9,031 bases of DNA from NCBI GenBank assembly GCA_005883905.1, contig VAYD01000045.1:1-9031 (forward strand). The letters run 5' to 3'. Positions within the stretch are counted from its first letter, which is position 1, and each line of letters begins with the position of its first letter. Origin of the DNA: Actinomycetota bacterium (lineage in GTDB: Bacteria > Actinomycetota > Thermoleophilia > Solirubrobacterales > Solirubrobacteraceae). Of this stretch, positions 1 through 5,924 are shown piece after piece. The position numbers were made by a program, and so were the translations under genes. The notes under the pieces were generated by a model. The model was not told the origin of the DNA. It ran no database searches and worked only from the letters and a program-made list of their open reading frames with translations.

Positions 1-2
1 CG

Positions 3-587
3 GCGTTCTTCGGCGCGTTCGGCTGGTCGGTGCTGAGCGCGGGCGAGCTCGAGGCCGACGACCTGCTCGGCAGCCTCGCGCAGGCCGAGGTCGTCGCGGG
101 CGGCAGCGCGCTCCTGTTCACCGGCGACCGCGACATGTTCCAGTGCGTCGGCGACGACGTGGCGGTCCTGTTCCCGAAGTCGGGCTCCAAGGACGGGCCG
201 GAGCTGGTGGACGTCGGCGGCGTGCGCGAGCGCTACGGGATCGAGCCCGAGCAGGTGCCGGACTTCATCGCGCTGCGCGGCGACCCCTCCGACGGGATCC
301 CCGGCGCGAAGGGCATCGGCGAGAAGACGGCGCGCGACCTCCTGCGCGAGTACGGCACGCTCGACGCGACGATCGCCAACGCGCTGCGCCAGACGCCGCG
401 GGTGCGCGCCGCGCTGCACGAGCAGGCCGACGAGCTGCGCGACTTCCGCCACATGGCGACGCTGCAGCAGGTGCCGGTCGGGCGGCCCGCGGACCGCCCG
501 ACGGACTTCGCGGCCGCCGCGGACGCCGCCGAGGGCCTCGGCATGCGCCGTCTGGCGGAGCGGCTGCGGGGCCTGGCCGGCGCCTAG
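3..587 (+). CDS. 5'-3' exonuclease, Pol I N-terminal type (5' end outside window)
   Basis: Flap/5' nuclease of the family formed by the N-terminal domain of DNA polymerase I, which trims RNA primers and flaps during lagging-strand synthesis and repair in the cytoplasm. The frame is open from the first in-window codon (position 3), so the true start is upstream; 194 residues are visible. Counting from that codon, the metal-binding acidic cluster EADD is at about 17-20, a second acidic motif TGDRD at 40-44, and a helix-3-turn-helix region at about 87-109 (DFIALRGDPSDGIPGAKGIG), which binds DNA in this family. The protein ends soon after the nuclease domain with no polymerase domain, so it is a stand-alone exonuclease, as is common in Actinobacteria. 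The TAG stop lies 13 bp from the end of the convergent membrane-protein gene. Family assignment is firm; the missing N-terminus holds the first acidic residues. Confidence 0.9.
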   Translation, partial: AFFGAFGWSVLSAGELEADDLLGSLAQAEVVAGGSALLFTGDRDMFQCVGDDVAVLFPKSGSKDGPELVDVGGVRERYGIEPEQVPDFIALRGDPSDGIPGAKGIGEKTARDLLREYGTLDATIANALRQTPRVRAALHEQADELRDFRHMATLQQVPVGRPADRPTDFAAAADAAEGLGMRRLAERLRGLAGA

Positions 588-600
588 GCCGCCTGGCGGG

Positions 601-2433
601 TCATGCCGTCAGTGCGGGCCGCATGCGCTGGTACGCGAGCGCGCCTGTCAGCAGCAGGAGGCCGAGCGCCAGGAACGAGCCGACGCGGTACACCGAGGTC
701 AGCGCTGCCAGGTCGTACATGAACACCTTGCCGGCGGCGAGCGCGAGCAGCCCCCAGGCGCCCATCCGCACCGTCCGGTCGCGCAGACGCAGCCCGGCGA
801 TGAGGGCGAGCACGCCCGACAGCGCCCACAACGCGCTGAGCATCAGCTGGCCCTGCGCAGCAGGGCCGAGCGAGACGACGAGGATCGACGCGACATAGAG
901 CGCAACCACCGGCGCCGCCAGGGCGAGGATCCGCCGCGCCGGCTCATTGCGCGCCATCGCGAGCGCGCACAGCGCCGTGGCGCCTGCGACGGCGCCACCG
1001 CCGAGCGCCGCCGCACCCAGATCGCCGGCGCCGTCGACCAAACCGCCCGGCGGGACCAGCCAGCCGAGCGCGTAGACGCCGGCGAGGATCAGGAGCACGA
1101 TCGACGCGGCCTGCGCGAGCAGGTCGTCGCGCCGCGCGCCGATCTTGGCGAGCGCGACGGCCTGCGCCGACCAGGCGACGGCGAGCGCCGCGCCGTCGAG
1201 CGTCATCACCGCGATGCCCGCCACGGCCGCAAGGCCGGTGATGTCCAACGCGACCCTCCAGCCCTCGTAGCCGGCTTCGGCCAGCCGCGCGGAGAGCAGG
1301 CAGCCGACCGCGACGGCGACGAGCGCGCCGACCGCCGCGGCGGTTGTGCCGTCGCCGGCGCGGGCCATTGTCACCTCGTGCAGGGCCTGTAGCGCGGAGA
1401 CCGCGATGTGCCCGCCCAGGCCGTACTGCGCGAGCACGCCGTCGGCGCCGCCGTGGCGGCGGGCGAGCAGCGCCATCACGACGCCGCCGACCGCGAAGCC
1501 GGCCGCTCGGGCAGCCCCGTCGACGGTCAACGCGAACGCCACGTCGGCGAGCAGCACCGACATCGACAGGCAGACGAGGCCGAGGTCCGACGTGATGCGC
1601 CGCGAACGGTGCGCGGCCAGGCCCCCGGCGAGGTGGGCCAACGAGAGGAACGCCAGCCACATCAGGGCGAGGTCGTCGTGGCCGAGCGCCTTCAGGCGCA
1701 GCCAGCCCGCGACGCCGAGCATCAGCGCGTTGAGGGCGACGACGCCCAACGATGCAAGGCGCAGCTTCTGAGACGGCGCGCGCAGCTCGAACCCGAGCGC
1801 GGCGGCGGCGTACAGGCTGCCGAAGACGACCGAGACGACGATCACGGCCACCGGCGACTCGGTGTGGAAGAGCCAGGCGAGCCACTGCGGCGCGCTCAGC
1901 CCGATCACGGTCAGCAGCAGCCAGTCCCAGCGCGCCCACAGCAGCACGCCGACCGCGCTCGCGACCGCGACGGCTTCGAACACGATCGTGGTCGTCGTGC
2001 TCGGCGCCCCGACGAGCACCGGGGCGAGCACGGCCCCCGCGATGCCGAGGGCGCCCATCAGCGGCGACGACCAGCGCAACGCGAGCGCCGTCGCCAGCGC
2101 GCCGATGGCGAACGCCAGCACGAGACCAGCCGCGGCCGGCACGAGCTCGTAGAGCGCACTCGCAACCGTCGCGCTCATGAAGAGGCCGCAAATGCCGGTC
2201 GCGGCAGCAGCGCGTGCCGCCTGTGCATGGCCGCGGCGCTCGTGGAGCCACACGCCCGTCAGCAGCAGCATGAGCGAGACGCCGGCTGCCATCAGCGTCC
2301 GTGCGCCTTCGCCGATCCACCCCTGCGAGATCCCCATCGCGAACAGCAGCGCGAAGCCCGCGACGACCGCGACGGCGCCCACCCATGCGAGCACCTTGCC
2401 ACCCAGGACCTGCTCGAACTCCTCGTTGACCAT
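601..2433 (-). CDS. DUF2339 polytopic membrane protein
   Basis: A 610-residue, very hydrophobic protein with many predicted membrane helices across its whole length, for example at about 15-33, 44-63, 76-97 and 100-118. The opening, a short polar stretch followed by LGGKVLAWVGAVAVVAGFALL, matches the start of the DUF2339 family (predicted membrane proteins of unknown function; transport or envelope roles are only guesses). Family members often have a longer cytoplasmic N-terminal tail; here only about 12 residues precede the first helix. The ATG start is well supported by GAGGAGAAGG (2436-2445 on the minus strand), with its AGGAG core six bases from the ATG. It is divergent from a TetR gene and its candidate promoter is covered by two operator-like palindromes, so repression by that regulator is likely. 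No soluble domain or catalytic motif is visible. Confidence 0.82.
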   Translation of the reverse strand: MVNEEFEQVLGGKVLAWVGAVAVVAGFALLFAMGISQGWIGEGARTLMAAGVSLMLLLTGVWLHERRGHAQAARAAAATGICGLFMSATVASALYELVPAAAGLVLAFAIGALATALALRWSSPLMGALGIAGAVLAPVLVGAPSTTTTIVFEAVAVASAVGVLLWARWDWLLLTVIGLSAPQWLAWLFHTESPVAVIVVSVVFGSLYAAAALGFELRAPSQKLRLASLGVVALNALMLGVAGWLRLKALGHDDLALMWLAFLSLAHLAGGLAAHRSRRITSDLGLVCLSMSVLLADVAFALTVDGAARAAGFAVGGVVMALLARRHGGADGVLAQYGLGGHIAVSALQALHEVTMARAGDGTTAAAVGALVAVAVGCLLSARLAEAGYEGWRVALDITGLAAVAGIAVMTLDGAALAVAWSAQAVALAKIGARRDDLLAQAASIVLLILAGVYALGWLVPPGGLVDGAGDLGAAALGGGAVAGATALCALAMARNEPARRILALAAPVVALYVASILVVSLGPAAQGQLMLSALWALSGVLALIAGLRLRDRTVRMGAWGLLALAAGKVFMYDLAALTSVYRVGSFLALGLLLLTGALAYQRMRPALTA

Positions 2434-2435
2434 TG

Positions 2436-2445
2436 CCTTCTCCTC
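2436..2445 (-). promoter_or_regulatory. Strong ribosome binding site of the DUF2339 gene
   Basis: GAGGAGAAGG on the minus strand, close to the ATG at 2433-2431. It fixes this start and contrasts with the divergent tetR gene, which has none. Confidence 0.8.
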
Positions 2446-2447
2446 AC

Positions 2448-2468
2448 TTGTTGACCGCTGGTCGACAA
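2448..2468. promoter_or_regulatory. Operator-like palindrome O1 (tetR/DUF2339 divergon)
   Basis: TTGTTGACC, three spacer bases, GGTCGACAA: arms match at eight of nine positions. It lies between the DUF2339 candidate -10 and its ribosome binding site, over the expected transcription start. The right arm and core are shared with O2, whose centre is 34 bp away. Size and symmetry are typical of TetR-family operators; binding by the adjacent regulator is inferred. Confidence 0.65.
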
Positions 2469-2470
2469 GG

Positions 2471-2499
2471 ACGGTAACAGGCTACTGACCGGCGGTCAA
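2471..2499 (-). promoter_or_regulatory. Candidate promoter of the DUF2339 gene
   Basis: On the minus strand, TTGACC (2499-2494) as -35, a 17-bp spacer and TACCGT (2476-2471), which fits the relaxed TAnnnT -10 of high-GC actinobacteria. The start of transcription would fall near 2464, inside O1, giving a leader of about 30 nt. The -35 is inside O2. Good -35, weak -10. Confidence 0.45.
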
Positions 2500-2502
2500 C
2501 AA
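2482..2502. promoter_or_regulatory. Operator-like palindrome O2 (tetR/DUF2339 divergon)
   Basis: CTACTGACC, three spacer bases, GGTCAACAA. The right arm is an exact reverse complement of the left arm of O1 (TTGTTGACC); the left arm is weaker, so six of nine positions pair, with TGACC-N3-GGTCA perfect at the core. It overlaps the -35 regions of both divergent promoters, so occupancy should block both genes. Confidence 0.6.
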
Positions 2503-2514
2503 ACCGTCTATACT
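2485..2514 (+). promoter_or_regulatory. Candidate leaderless promoter of the first tetR
   Basis: CTGACC (2485-2490) as -35, an 18-bp spacer and a near-consensus -10 TATACT (2509-2514). Transcription would be expected to begin at about 2520-2522, at or next to the GTG start codon, so the mRNA would have essentially no leader. The absence of any purine-rich site upstream of the GTG agrees with this. Confidence 0.6.
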
Positions 2515-2521
2515 TCGCTCT

Positions 2522-3127
2522 GTGAGCGGACCCGCCTACACCCGGCTGGAGAACGACGAGCGCCGCCGACGCCTGCTCGAGCTCGGCGCGGACCTCTTCA
2601 CGCGCAACGCGTACGACGAGATCTCGATGGCGCAGATCGCGCGCGAGGCGGGGATCTCGAAGGCGCTGCTGTACCACTACTTCCCGAGCAAGCAGGACTA
2701 CTTCGTGGCGACGCTCGCCAGCGGCGCCGAGGAGCTGCGCCGACGCGTCGAGCCGGATCCCGAGCTGCCGCCGGCCGAGGCGCTGACCGCCGCGATCGAC
2801 GCCTACCTCGCGTGGATCGAGGACAACTCCGAGGCCTACGAGAAGCTGCTGCAGAGCGCAGCGACGGTTCCGGAGGTCCGCGAGATCGTCGAGGGCGTAC
2901 GCGCGACGACGGTCGACCGCATCCTCGCGGGCATCGGCGCCACCACCCCCGTAGCCCGTACAGCGGTCCGCGGCTGGCTGTGGTTCATGGACGGCGCCTG
3001 CCTGGATTGGATCGCCCACCGCGACCTCGACCGCGGCCAGGTCCTGGGCCTCCTGCTCGGCACGCTCGGCGGCGCCCTGATGGCCGCCGGCGTGCAGCTG
3101 CCTGTCACTGAGGGGTCAGACCCCTGA
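2522..3127 (+). CDS. TetR-family transcriptional regulator (first)
   Basis: A 201-residue TetR-type repressor. The N-terminal helix-turn-helix runs from about residue 35 to 54 (MAQIAREAGISKALLYHYF), followed by the usual SKQDYF start of helix 4. The all-helical C-terminal half is the ligand-binding and dimerisation domain, and its end (GWLWFMDGACLDWIAHRDLDR) resembles TetR C-terminal families. The GTG start is chosen because a near-perfect -10 (TATACT) ends seven bases before it, there is no ribosome binding site, and the codon is followed directly by TetR-type sequence. It is divergent from the DUF2339 gene across two palindromes, which suggests autoregulation plus control of that membrane protein. 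The ligand is unknown. The last codons (GSDP, stop) are written by a palindrome that also bounds the convergent ychF. Confidence 0.92.
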   Translation: MSGPAYTRLENDERRRRLLELGADLFTRNAYDEISMAQIAREAGISKALLYHYFPSKQDYFVATLASGAEELRRRVEPDPELPPAEALTAAIDAYLAWIEDNSEAYEKLLQSAATVPEVREIVEGVRATTVDRILAGIGATTPVARTAVRGWLWFMDGACLDWIAHRDLDRGQVLGLLLGTLGGALMAAGVQLPVTEGSDP

Positions 3128-3133
3128 GTGTCA
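3103..3133. terminator. Imperfect palindrome at the convergent tetR/ychF ends, possible bidirectional terminator
   Basis: Symmetric about position 3118: GGGGTCAGACCCC at the core (3112-3124), extended by A-T, a G-G mismatch, then four pairs (3106-3109 with 3127-3130), a T-T mismatch and two more pairs. It holds the stop of the plus-strand tetR and touches the stop of the minus-strand ychF, so it could end both transcripts. There is no T-run, so intrinsic termination is uncertain. It may instead be a copy of a dispersed palindromic repeat. Confidence 0.5.
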
Positions 3134-4120
3134 CGGCGTGAACTTGACCGTGATCACGTCGCCGTCCTGCATGACGTAGTCGCGGCCCTCGAGACGCAGG
3201 GTGCCGCGGTCGCGGGCGGCCGCGTAGCCGCCGGCAGCGACGAGCTCCTGCCAGCCGATGACCTCGGCGCGGACGAAGCCCTTCTGGATGTCGGAGTGGA
3301 TGTCGCCGGCGGCGTGCCAGGCGCTGCGGCCGCGGCGCAGACCCGACTCGGAGACGCCGAGGTCAGTGCGCATCGCCGCGGCGTCCTCGTCGTCGAGCTC
3401 GGTGAGCTCGGATTCCAGCCGCGAGGAGATCGCCACGGCGCGCGCGTCGTGGGAGGCGGCGTGGGCCGCGATCTCCGGCGGCACCTCGTCGTCGCCCTCG
3501 TCGACGTTGGCGACAAACAGGACCGGCTTCGCCGTCAGCGGCGAGAGGTCGCGCATGGCATTCGGCGCTGCCTCTGGAACCGCGACGGTCCGTGCCGGAC
3601 GCCCGGACTGCAGCGCCTCGACGACCTCGCCCAGCCATGCCTCCTCGGCGATCGCCGCCTTGTCGCCGCCGCGCGCCTGGCGCACGACGCGCTCGTGGCG
3701 GCGCTCGGCCTGCTCGAGGTCCGCGTAGATCAGCTCGGTGTCGATCGTCTCGATGTCGCGCAGCGGGTCGACCGAGCCCTCGGGATGGATCACGTTTTCG
3801 TCGTGGTGGGCGCGGACGACGTGGACGATCGCGTCGGTCTCGCGGATGTTGGCGAGGAACTTGTTGCCGAGACCTTCGCCCTTGCTGGCCCCCGCGACCA
3901 GGCCCGCGATGTCGTGGAACGCGATCGTGTCCGGCACGACCGACGACGCGCCGACGGTCGCCGCGACCTTGTCGAGCCGGTCGTCCTGCACGGCCACGAT
4001 CGCGACGTTCGGCTCGATCGTCGTGAACGGGTAGTTCGCGGCCTCGGCGCCCGCGCGCGTCAGCGCGTTGAACAGCGAGGACTTGCCGGCGTTGGGCATG
4101 CCCACGATGCCGACCTTCAC
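3131..4120 (-). CDS. ychF: YchF/OLA1-type P-loop ATPase, shortened TGS junction
   Basis: Obg-related P-loop NTPase that binds ribosomes and uses ATP, linked in other bacteria to stress and translation control. Motifs: G1 GMPNAGKSS at 7-15, G2 region YPFTTIEPN at 30-38, G3 DIAG at 70-73 followed by ASKGEGLGNKFL, and the family's unusual G4 NVDE at 205-208 instead of NKxD. The helical insertion (about 130-180) and the end of the TGS domain (HSDIQKGFVRAEVI to VITVKF, 275-327) are present. Length is 329 residues against about 363 in E. coli. The block normally lying between the GLxR helix and the AAGxIHSD motif, including the LITFFTAG and VRAW strands, is missing after residue 262. The GTG start at 4120 overlaps the PAP2 stop (GTGA), implying translational coupling; an upstream extension has no family similarity. 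Confidence 0.92.
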   Translation of the reverse strand: MKVGIVGMPNAGKSSLFNALTRAGAEAANYPFTTIEPNVAIVAVQDDRLDKVAATVGASSVVPDTIAFHDIAGLVAGASKGEGLGNKFLANIRETDAIVHVVRAHHDENVIHPEGSVDPLRDIETIDTELIYADLEQAERRHERVVRQARGGDKAAIAEEAWLGEVVEALQSGRPARTVAVPEAAPNAMRDLSPLTAKPVLFVANVDEGDDEVPPEIAAHAASHDARAVAISSRLESELTELDDEDAAAMRTDLGVSESGLRRGRSAWHAAGDIHSDIQKGFVRAEVIGWQELVAAGGYAAARDRGTLRLEGRDYVMQDGDVITVKFTP

Positions 4121-4566
4121 GCGGCCGCTCCGATCGTCGCGCCCAGTGCGGCACCGGCGAGGATGTCCGACGGCCAGTGCACGCCGAGGTACAGCCGCGA
4201 CGCGGCCATCGCGACGGCGAGCGCATGCAGCGGCGCAGCCGGGGCACCGAGGCGGGCGTACTGGCGCGCCGCGCAAAAGGACGTCGCCGCATGCGCGCTC
4301 GGGAAGCTCAGCTCGGTCGGCGTACCCACGAGCGGCGGCAGGCCGTCGACCCGCGGGCGCCGGCGCCGGAAGGCGAACTTGAGCCCCGTGTTCAGCCCGT
4401 ACGTCGCGGCAACGACACCCGCCGCGCGCGCCCAGGCGCCGCGCTGCGGGCGGTCGGCCGCCGCGGCGAGCAGCCCCAGGGCGATCCACAGCGCGCCGTG
4501 CTCGCCGAGCGACGAGAACGCGCCGACGGCCCGCTCTGCCGACGGCGTGTGGCCGGCCGTCCGCAC
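4117..4566 (-). CDS. PAP2-superfamily membrane phosphatase
   Basis: Acid phosphatase/PAP2 family, which removes phosphate from lipids such as undecaprenyl diphosphate or phosphatidic acid; the substrate here is unknown. All three catalytic signatures are visible, counting from the GTG at 4566: K-x6-RP at 63-71, PSAH at 89-92 (a variant of PSGH) and SR-x5-H-x3-D at 123-134, with nucleophile H130. Hydrophobic segments at about 25-37, 48-60 and 113-122 suggest a small integral membrane protein. The start is uncertain: family-like sequence (LRDLDLAGFRLVRTAGH) continues in frame upstream to about 4600, but no ATG, GTG or TTG occurs there; a CTG at 4605 overlaps the previous stop as CTGA. Its own TGA overlaps the ychF GTG start. 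It lies in the tetR-to-ychF gene string. Confidence 0.85.
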   Translation of the reverse strand: MRTAGHTPSAERAVGAFSSLGEHGALWIALGLLAAAADRPQRGAWARAAGVVAATYGLNTGLKFAFRRRRPRVDGLPPLVGTPTELSFPSAHAATSFCAARQYARLGAPAAPLHALAVAMAASRLYLGVHWPSDILAGAALGATIGAAA

Positions 4567-4601
4567 GAGCCGGAAGCCGGCGAGGTCGAGGTCGCGAAGG
4601 C

Positions 4602-4805
4602 TCAGATGCCGAATCCGACGGTGTGCTTCTCGCGGTCGGTGCGCACGTACACGACGACCGCCAGGTTCACGCGCACCGAGCCGTCCTCGGCCTCGATGTC
4701 GTGCCAGCCGCCGGACGGCAGCGCCTTGAGCAGCTTGTCGAGCTGTTCGGTGGTGACGCGCAGCGACAGCGCGCCTCCGAAGAAGCCGATCGTGACCTTC
4801 TCCAT
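4602..4805 (-). CDS. Small conserved-looking protein of unknown function (67 residues)
   Basis: I do not recognise a named family. The product is small, soluble and acidic, with alternating beta-like and helical stretches: VTIGFFGGALSLRV, then TEQLDKLLKAL, a GGWHDIEAEDGSV turn, and VNLAVVVYVRTD followed by KHTVGFGI. It has no signal peptide, membrane segment or cysteine. The ATG at 4805 is preferred over a TTG one codon upstream because GGAGGG (4817-4812) lies six bases before it. That ATG shares its first base with the epimerase stop (TGATG), so translation is probably coupled. The clean ribosome binding site and its packed place in the gene string argue that it is real. The regular strand/helix/strand layout suggests a compact alpha-beta fold; nothing more can be said about function. 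Confidence 0.75.
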   Translation of the reverse strand: MEKVTIGFFGGALSLRVTTEQLDKLLKALPSGGWHDIEAEDGSVRVNLAVVVYVRTDREKHTVGFGI

Positions 4806-5215
4806 CAATGGCCCTCCGCCGGTTGGACGATCTCGGTCAGCACGCCGCCCGAGCTCTTGGGATGCACGAACGCGACGCGCGAGTTGCGGATGCCGGTGCG
4901 CGGCGTCTCGTCGATGAGGCGCATCCCGGAAGCCTTCAGCGCCGCCAGCGTGGCGTCGATGTCGGCCACCTGGTAGGCGACGTGGTGCAGGCCCGGGCCG
5001 CGCGCGGCCAGGAACCTGCCGACCGGCGTGTCGCCGGCCAGCGGGCGCAGCAGCTCGACGTGGTTCTCGCCGACGTCGAACAGCACGGCCTCGACGCCCT
5101 GCTCGGTCACGGTCTCGCGGTGCGCGAGCGTCATCGCGTAGGTCTGCTCGTGCAGCGCGATCGCCGCGTCGAGGTCGTCGACGGCCACGCCGATGTGGTC
5201 GATCCGGGCGAACAC
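4805..5215 (-). CDS. mce: Methylmalonyl-CoA epimerase, VOC/glyoxalase superfamily
   Basis: Interconverts (2R)- and (2S)-methylmalonyl-CoA, linking propionyl-CoA carboxylase with the B12-dependent mutase in propionate and odd-chain catabolism; cytoplasmic. At 136 residues it has the usual size, with two VOC repeats. Likely metal ligands are H7 (IDHIGVAV), E54 (HVELLRP), H78 (GLHHVAY) and E128 (LTEIVQ). The stretch GIRNSRVAFVHPKSSGGVLTEIVQP is characteristic of the epimerase rather than of glyoxalase I. The GTG start gives the standard N-terminus, but no Shine-Dalgarno precedes it. It begins 14 bases after the stop of the tetR gene and its stop overlaps the next start. No mutase or carboxylase gene is in the window. 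A related VOC enzyme of other specificity remains possible. Confidence 0.85.
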   Translation of the reverse strand: MFARIDHIGVAVDDLDAAIALHEQTYAMTLAHRETVTEQGVEAVLFDVGENHVELLRPLAGDTPVGRFLAARGPGLHHVAYQVADIDATLAALKASGMRLIDETPRTGIRNSRVAFVHPKSSGGVLTEIVQPAEGH

Positions 5216-5229
5216 TTGAGCGCGGGAGT

Positions 5230-5817
5230 CTATGAAAGCAAGCTCGTGGCCAGTGCCCGGAAGCCGTCCTTGAGGCGCTCGACCTCCATCCCGCGGTCGG
5301 TCACGAGGTGGTTCACGAGGTCCGCTCGCAGCACCCCGAGCAGCGTGTCGGCGACGAACTCGGCGTCCTGCTCCGGCGCCGCCTGGGCGACCAGGTACGC
5401 GAGGTGGGCGCGGTAACCGGAGTAGATGTTCGTGCGCAGCCAGCGCGGGCCCGCCTGCACCTCGGCCATCAGGTCACGACGGTCGACGCAGAGGTCGATC
5501 ATCGCCTCGCCGAACGCGATCACGCGCTGGCACGGCGGCGCGCCGGGGCCCAGCGGCGGCTCGCCGCGGATCAGCTGCTCCTGGAACTCCGACTCGGTCG
5601 AGTCGAGCAGCGCGTGCGCGAGCGACGCGCGGTCCCCGAAGCGGCGGAAGAGCGTGCCCTTGCCGACACCCGCGTCGGCCGCGATGTCGTCCATCGAGAC
5701 GTGCTCGAGCCCGCGCTCGGCGATCAGCCGGCGCGCCGAGCACAGGATCTTCTGTCGGTTGCGCGCAGCATCGGCCCGTTCCGTGACGGCGGGCGGCTGA
5801 ACGACCGGCAGATCCAT
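5230..5817 (-). CDS. TetR-family transcriptional regulator (second)
   Basis: A 195-residue TetR repressor. The DNA-binding helix-turn-helix is at about residues 41-60 (MDDIAADAGVGKGTLFRRFG), preceded by the usual RQKILCSARRLIAERG helix; the C-terminal half is the helical ligand domain, with an LLGVLRADLV stretch near its end. The ATG at 5817 is chosen: a GTG 12 codons upstream (5853) is also in frame, but it would place an operator-like palindrome inside the coding region, and the ATG already leaves about 20 residues before the first helix. Neither start has a clear ribosome binding site. It is divergent from yceI and probably represses yceI, the reductase gene and itself. It also heads the string leading through epimerase to ychF, so its own transcription may extend into those genes. 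Confidence 0.9.
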   Translation of the reverse strand: MDLPVVQPPAVTERADAARNRQKILCSARRLIAERGLEHVSMDDIAADAGVGKGTLFRRFGDRASLAHALLDSTESEFQEQLIRGEPPLGPGAPPCQRVIAFGEAMIDLCVDRRDLMAEVQAGPRWLRTNIYSGYRAHLAYLVAQAAPEQDAEFVADTLLGVLRADLVNHLVTDRGMEVERLKDGFRALATSLLS

Positions 5818-5842
5818 GGCCGGAAGGGTAATTGAGGGGGAC

Positions 5843-5872
5843 TTGTGGACCACGGTCCGCTTATGCTACCAT
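5843..5872 (+). promoter_or_regulatory. Candidate promoter of the yceI-reductase operon
   Basis: TTGTGG (5843-5848), an 18-bp spacer and TACCAT (5867-5872), fitting the TAnnnT -10 pattern. Transcription would start near 5879 and leave a leader of about 45 nt. TATGCT (5862-5867) is an alternative -10. On the other strand TAGCAT (5868-5863) could serve the divergent tetR. The palindrome at 5847-5858 overlaps the -35. Confidence 0.45.
5847..5858. promoter_or_regulatory. Operator-like palindrome, GGAC-N4-GTCC copy 1
   Basis: GGACCACGGTCC, a 5-bp inverted repeat about a two-base centre, overlapping the candidate yceI -35 and the expected tetR transcription start. A second GGAC-N4-GTCC site starts 39 bp downstream; both continue with G. 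Recognition by the adjacent TetR is inferred. Confidence 0.55.
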
Positions 5873-5883
5873 ATCCGCATCAA

Positions 5884-5899
5884 CCGGACTGAGGTCCGG
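5884..5899. promoter_or_regulatory. Operator-like palindrome, GGAC-N4-GTCC copy 2
   Basis: CCGGAC-TGAG-GTCCGG, a perfect 6-bp inverted repeat with a four-base centre, lying just after the predicted yceI transcription start and before its ribosome binding site. It could act as a TetR operator or as a small hairpin in the leader. It shares GGAC-N4-GTCC with the upstream copy. Confidence 0.55.
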
Positions 5900-5924
5900 A
5901 TCTGCTCTCAACAAGGAGTCCCAA

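Noticed and set aside
589..599. CCGCC-T-GGCGG inverted repeat between the exonuclease and DUF2339 genes as a terminator
   Set aside because: The arms are too close to form a stable hairpin and no T-run follows; such repeats are common by chance at this GC content.
944..2454. Overlapping long frames on both strands inside the DUF2339 gene
   Set aside because: They are Arg-rich translations without motifs, while the DUF2339 frame has helices along its length and a strong ribosome binding site.
4121..4489. N-terminal extension of 123 residues on YchF
   Set aside because: The extension is out-of-frame PAP2 sequence; YchF proteins start directly before the G1 loop, and the GTG at 4120 gives this with a GTGA overlap.
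3128..4729. Long open frame (533 codons) on the plus strand across ychF and PAP2
   Set aside because: It is the antisense of well-supported minus-strand genes, has low-complexity Arg/Ala/Asp composition and matches no family; long shadow frames are expected at this GC content.
5832..5924. Upstream ATG at 5832 as the start of yceI
   Set aside because: It would put the promoter and both palindromes inside the gene; the ATG at 5925 has an AAGGAG at ideal distance and gives the family N-terminus.
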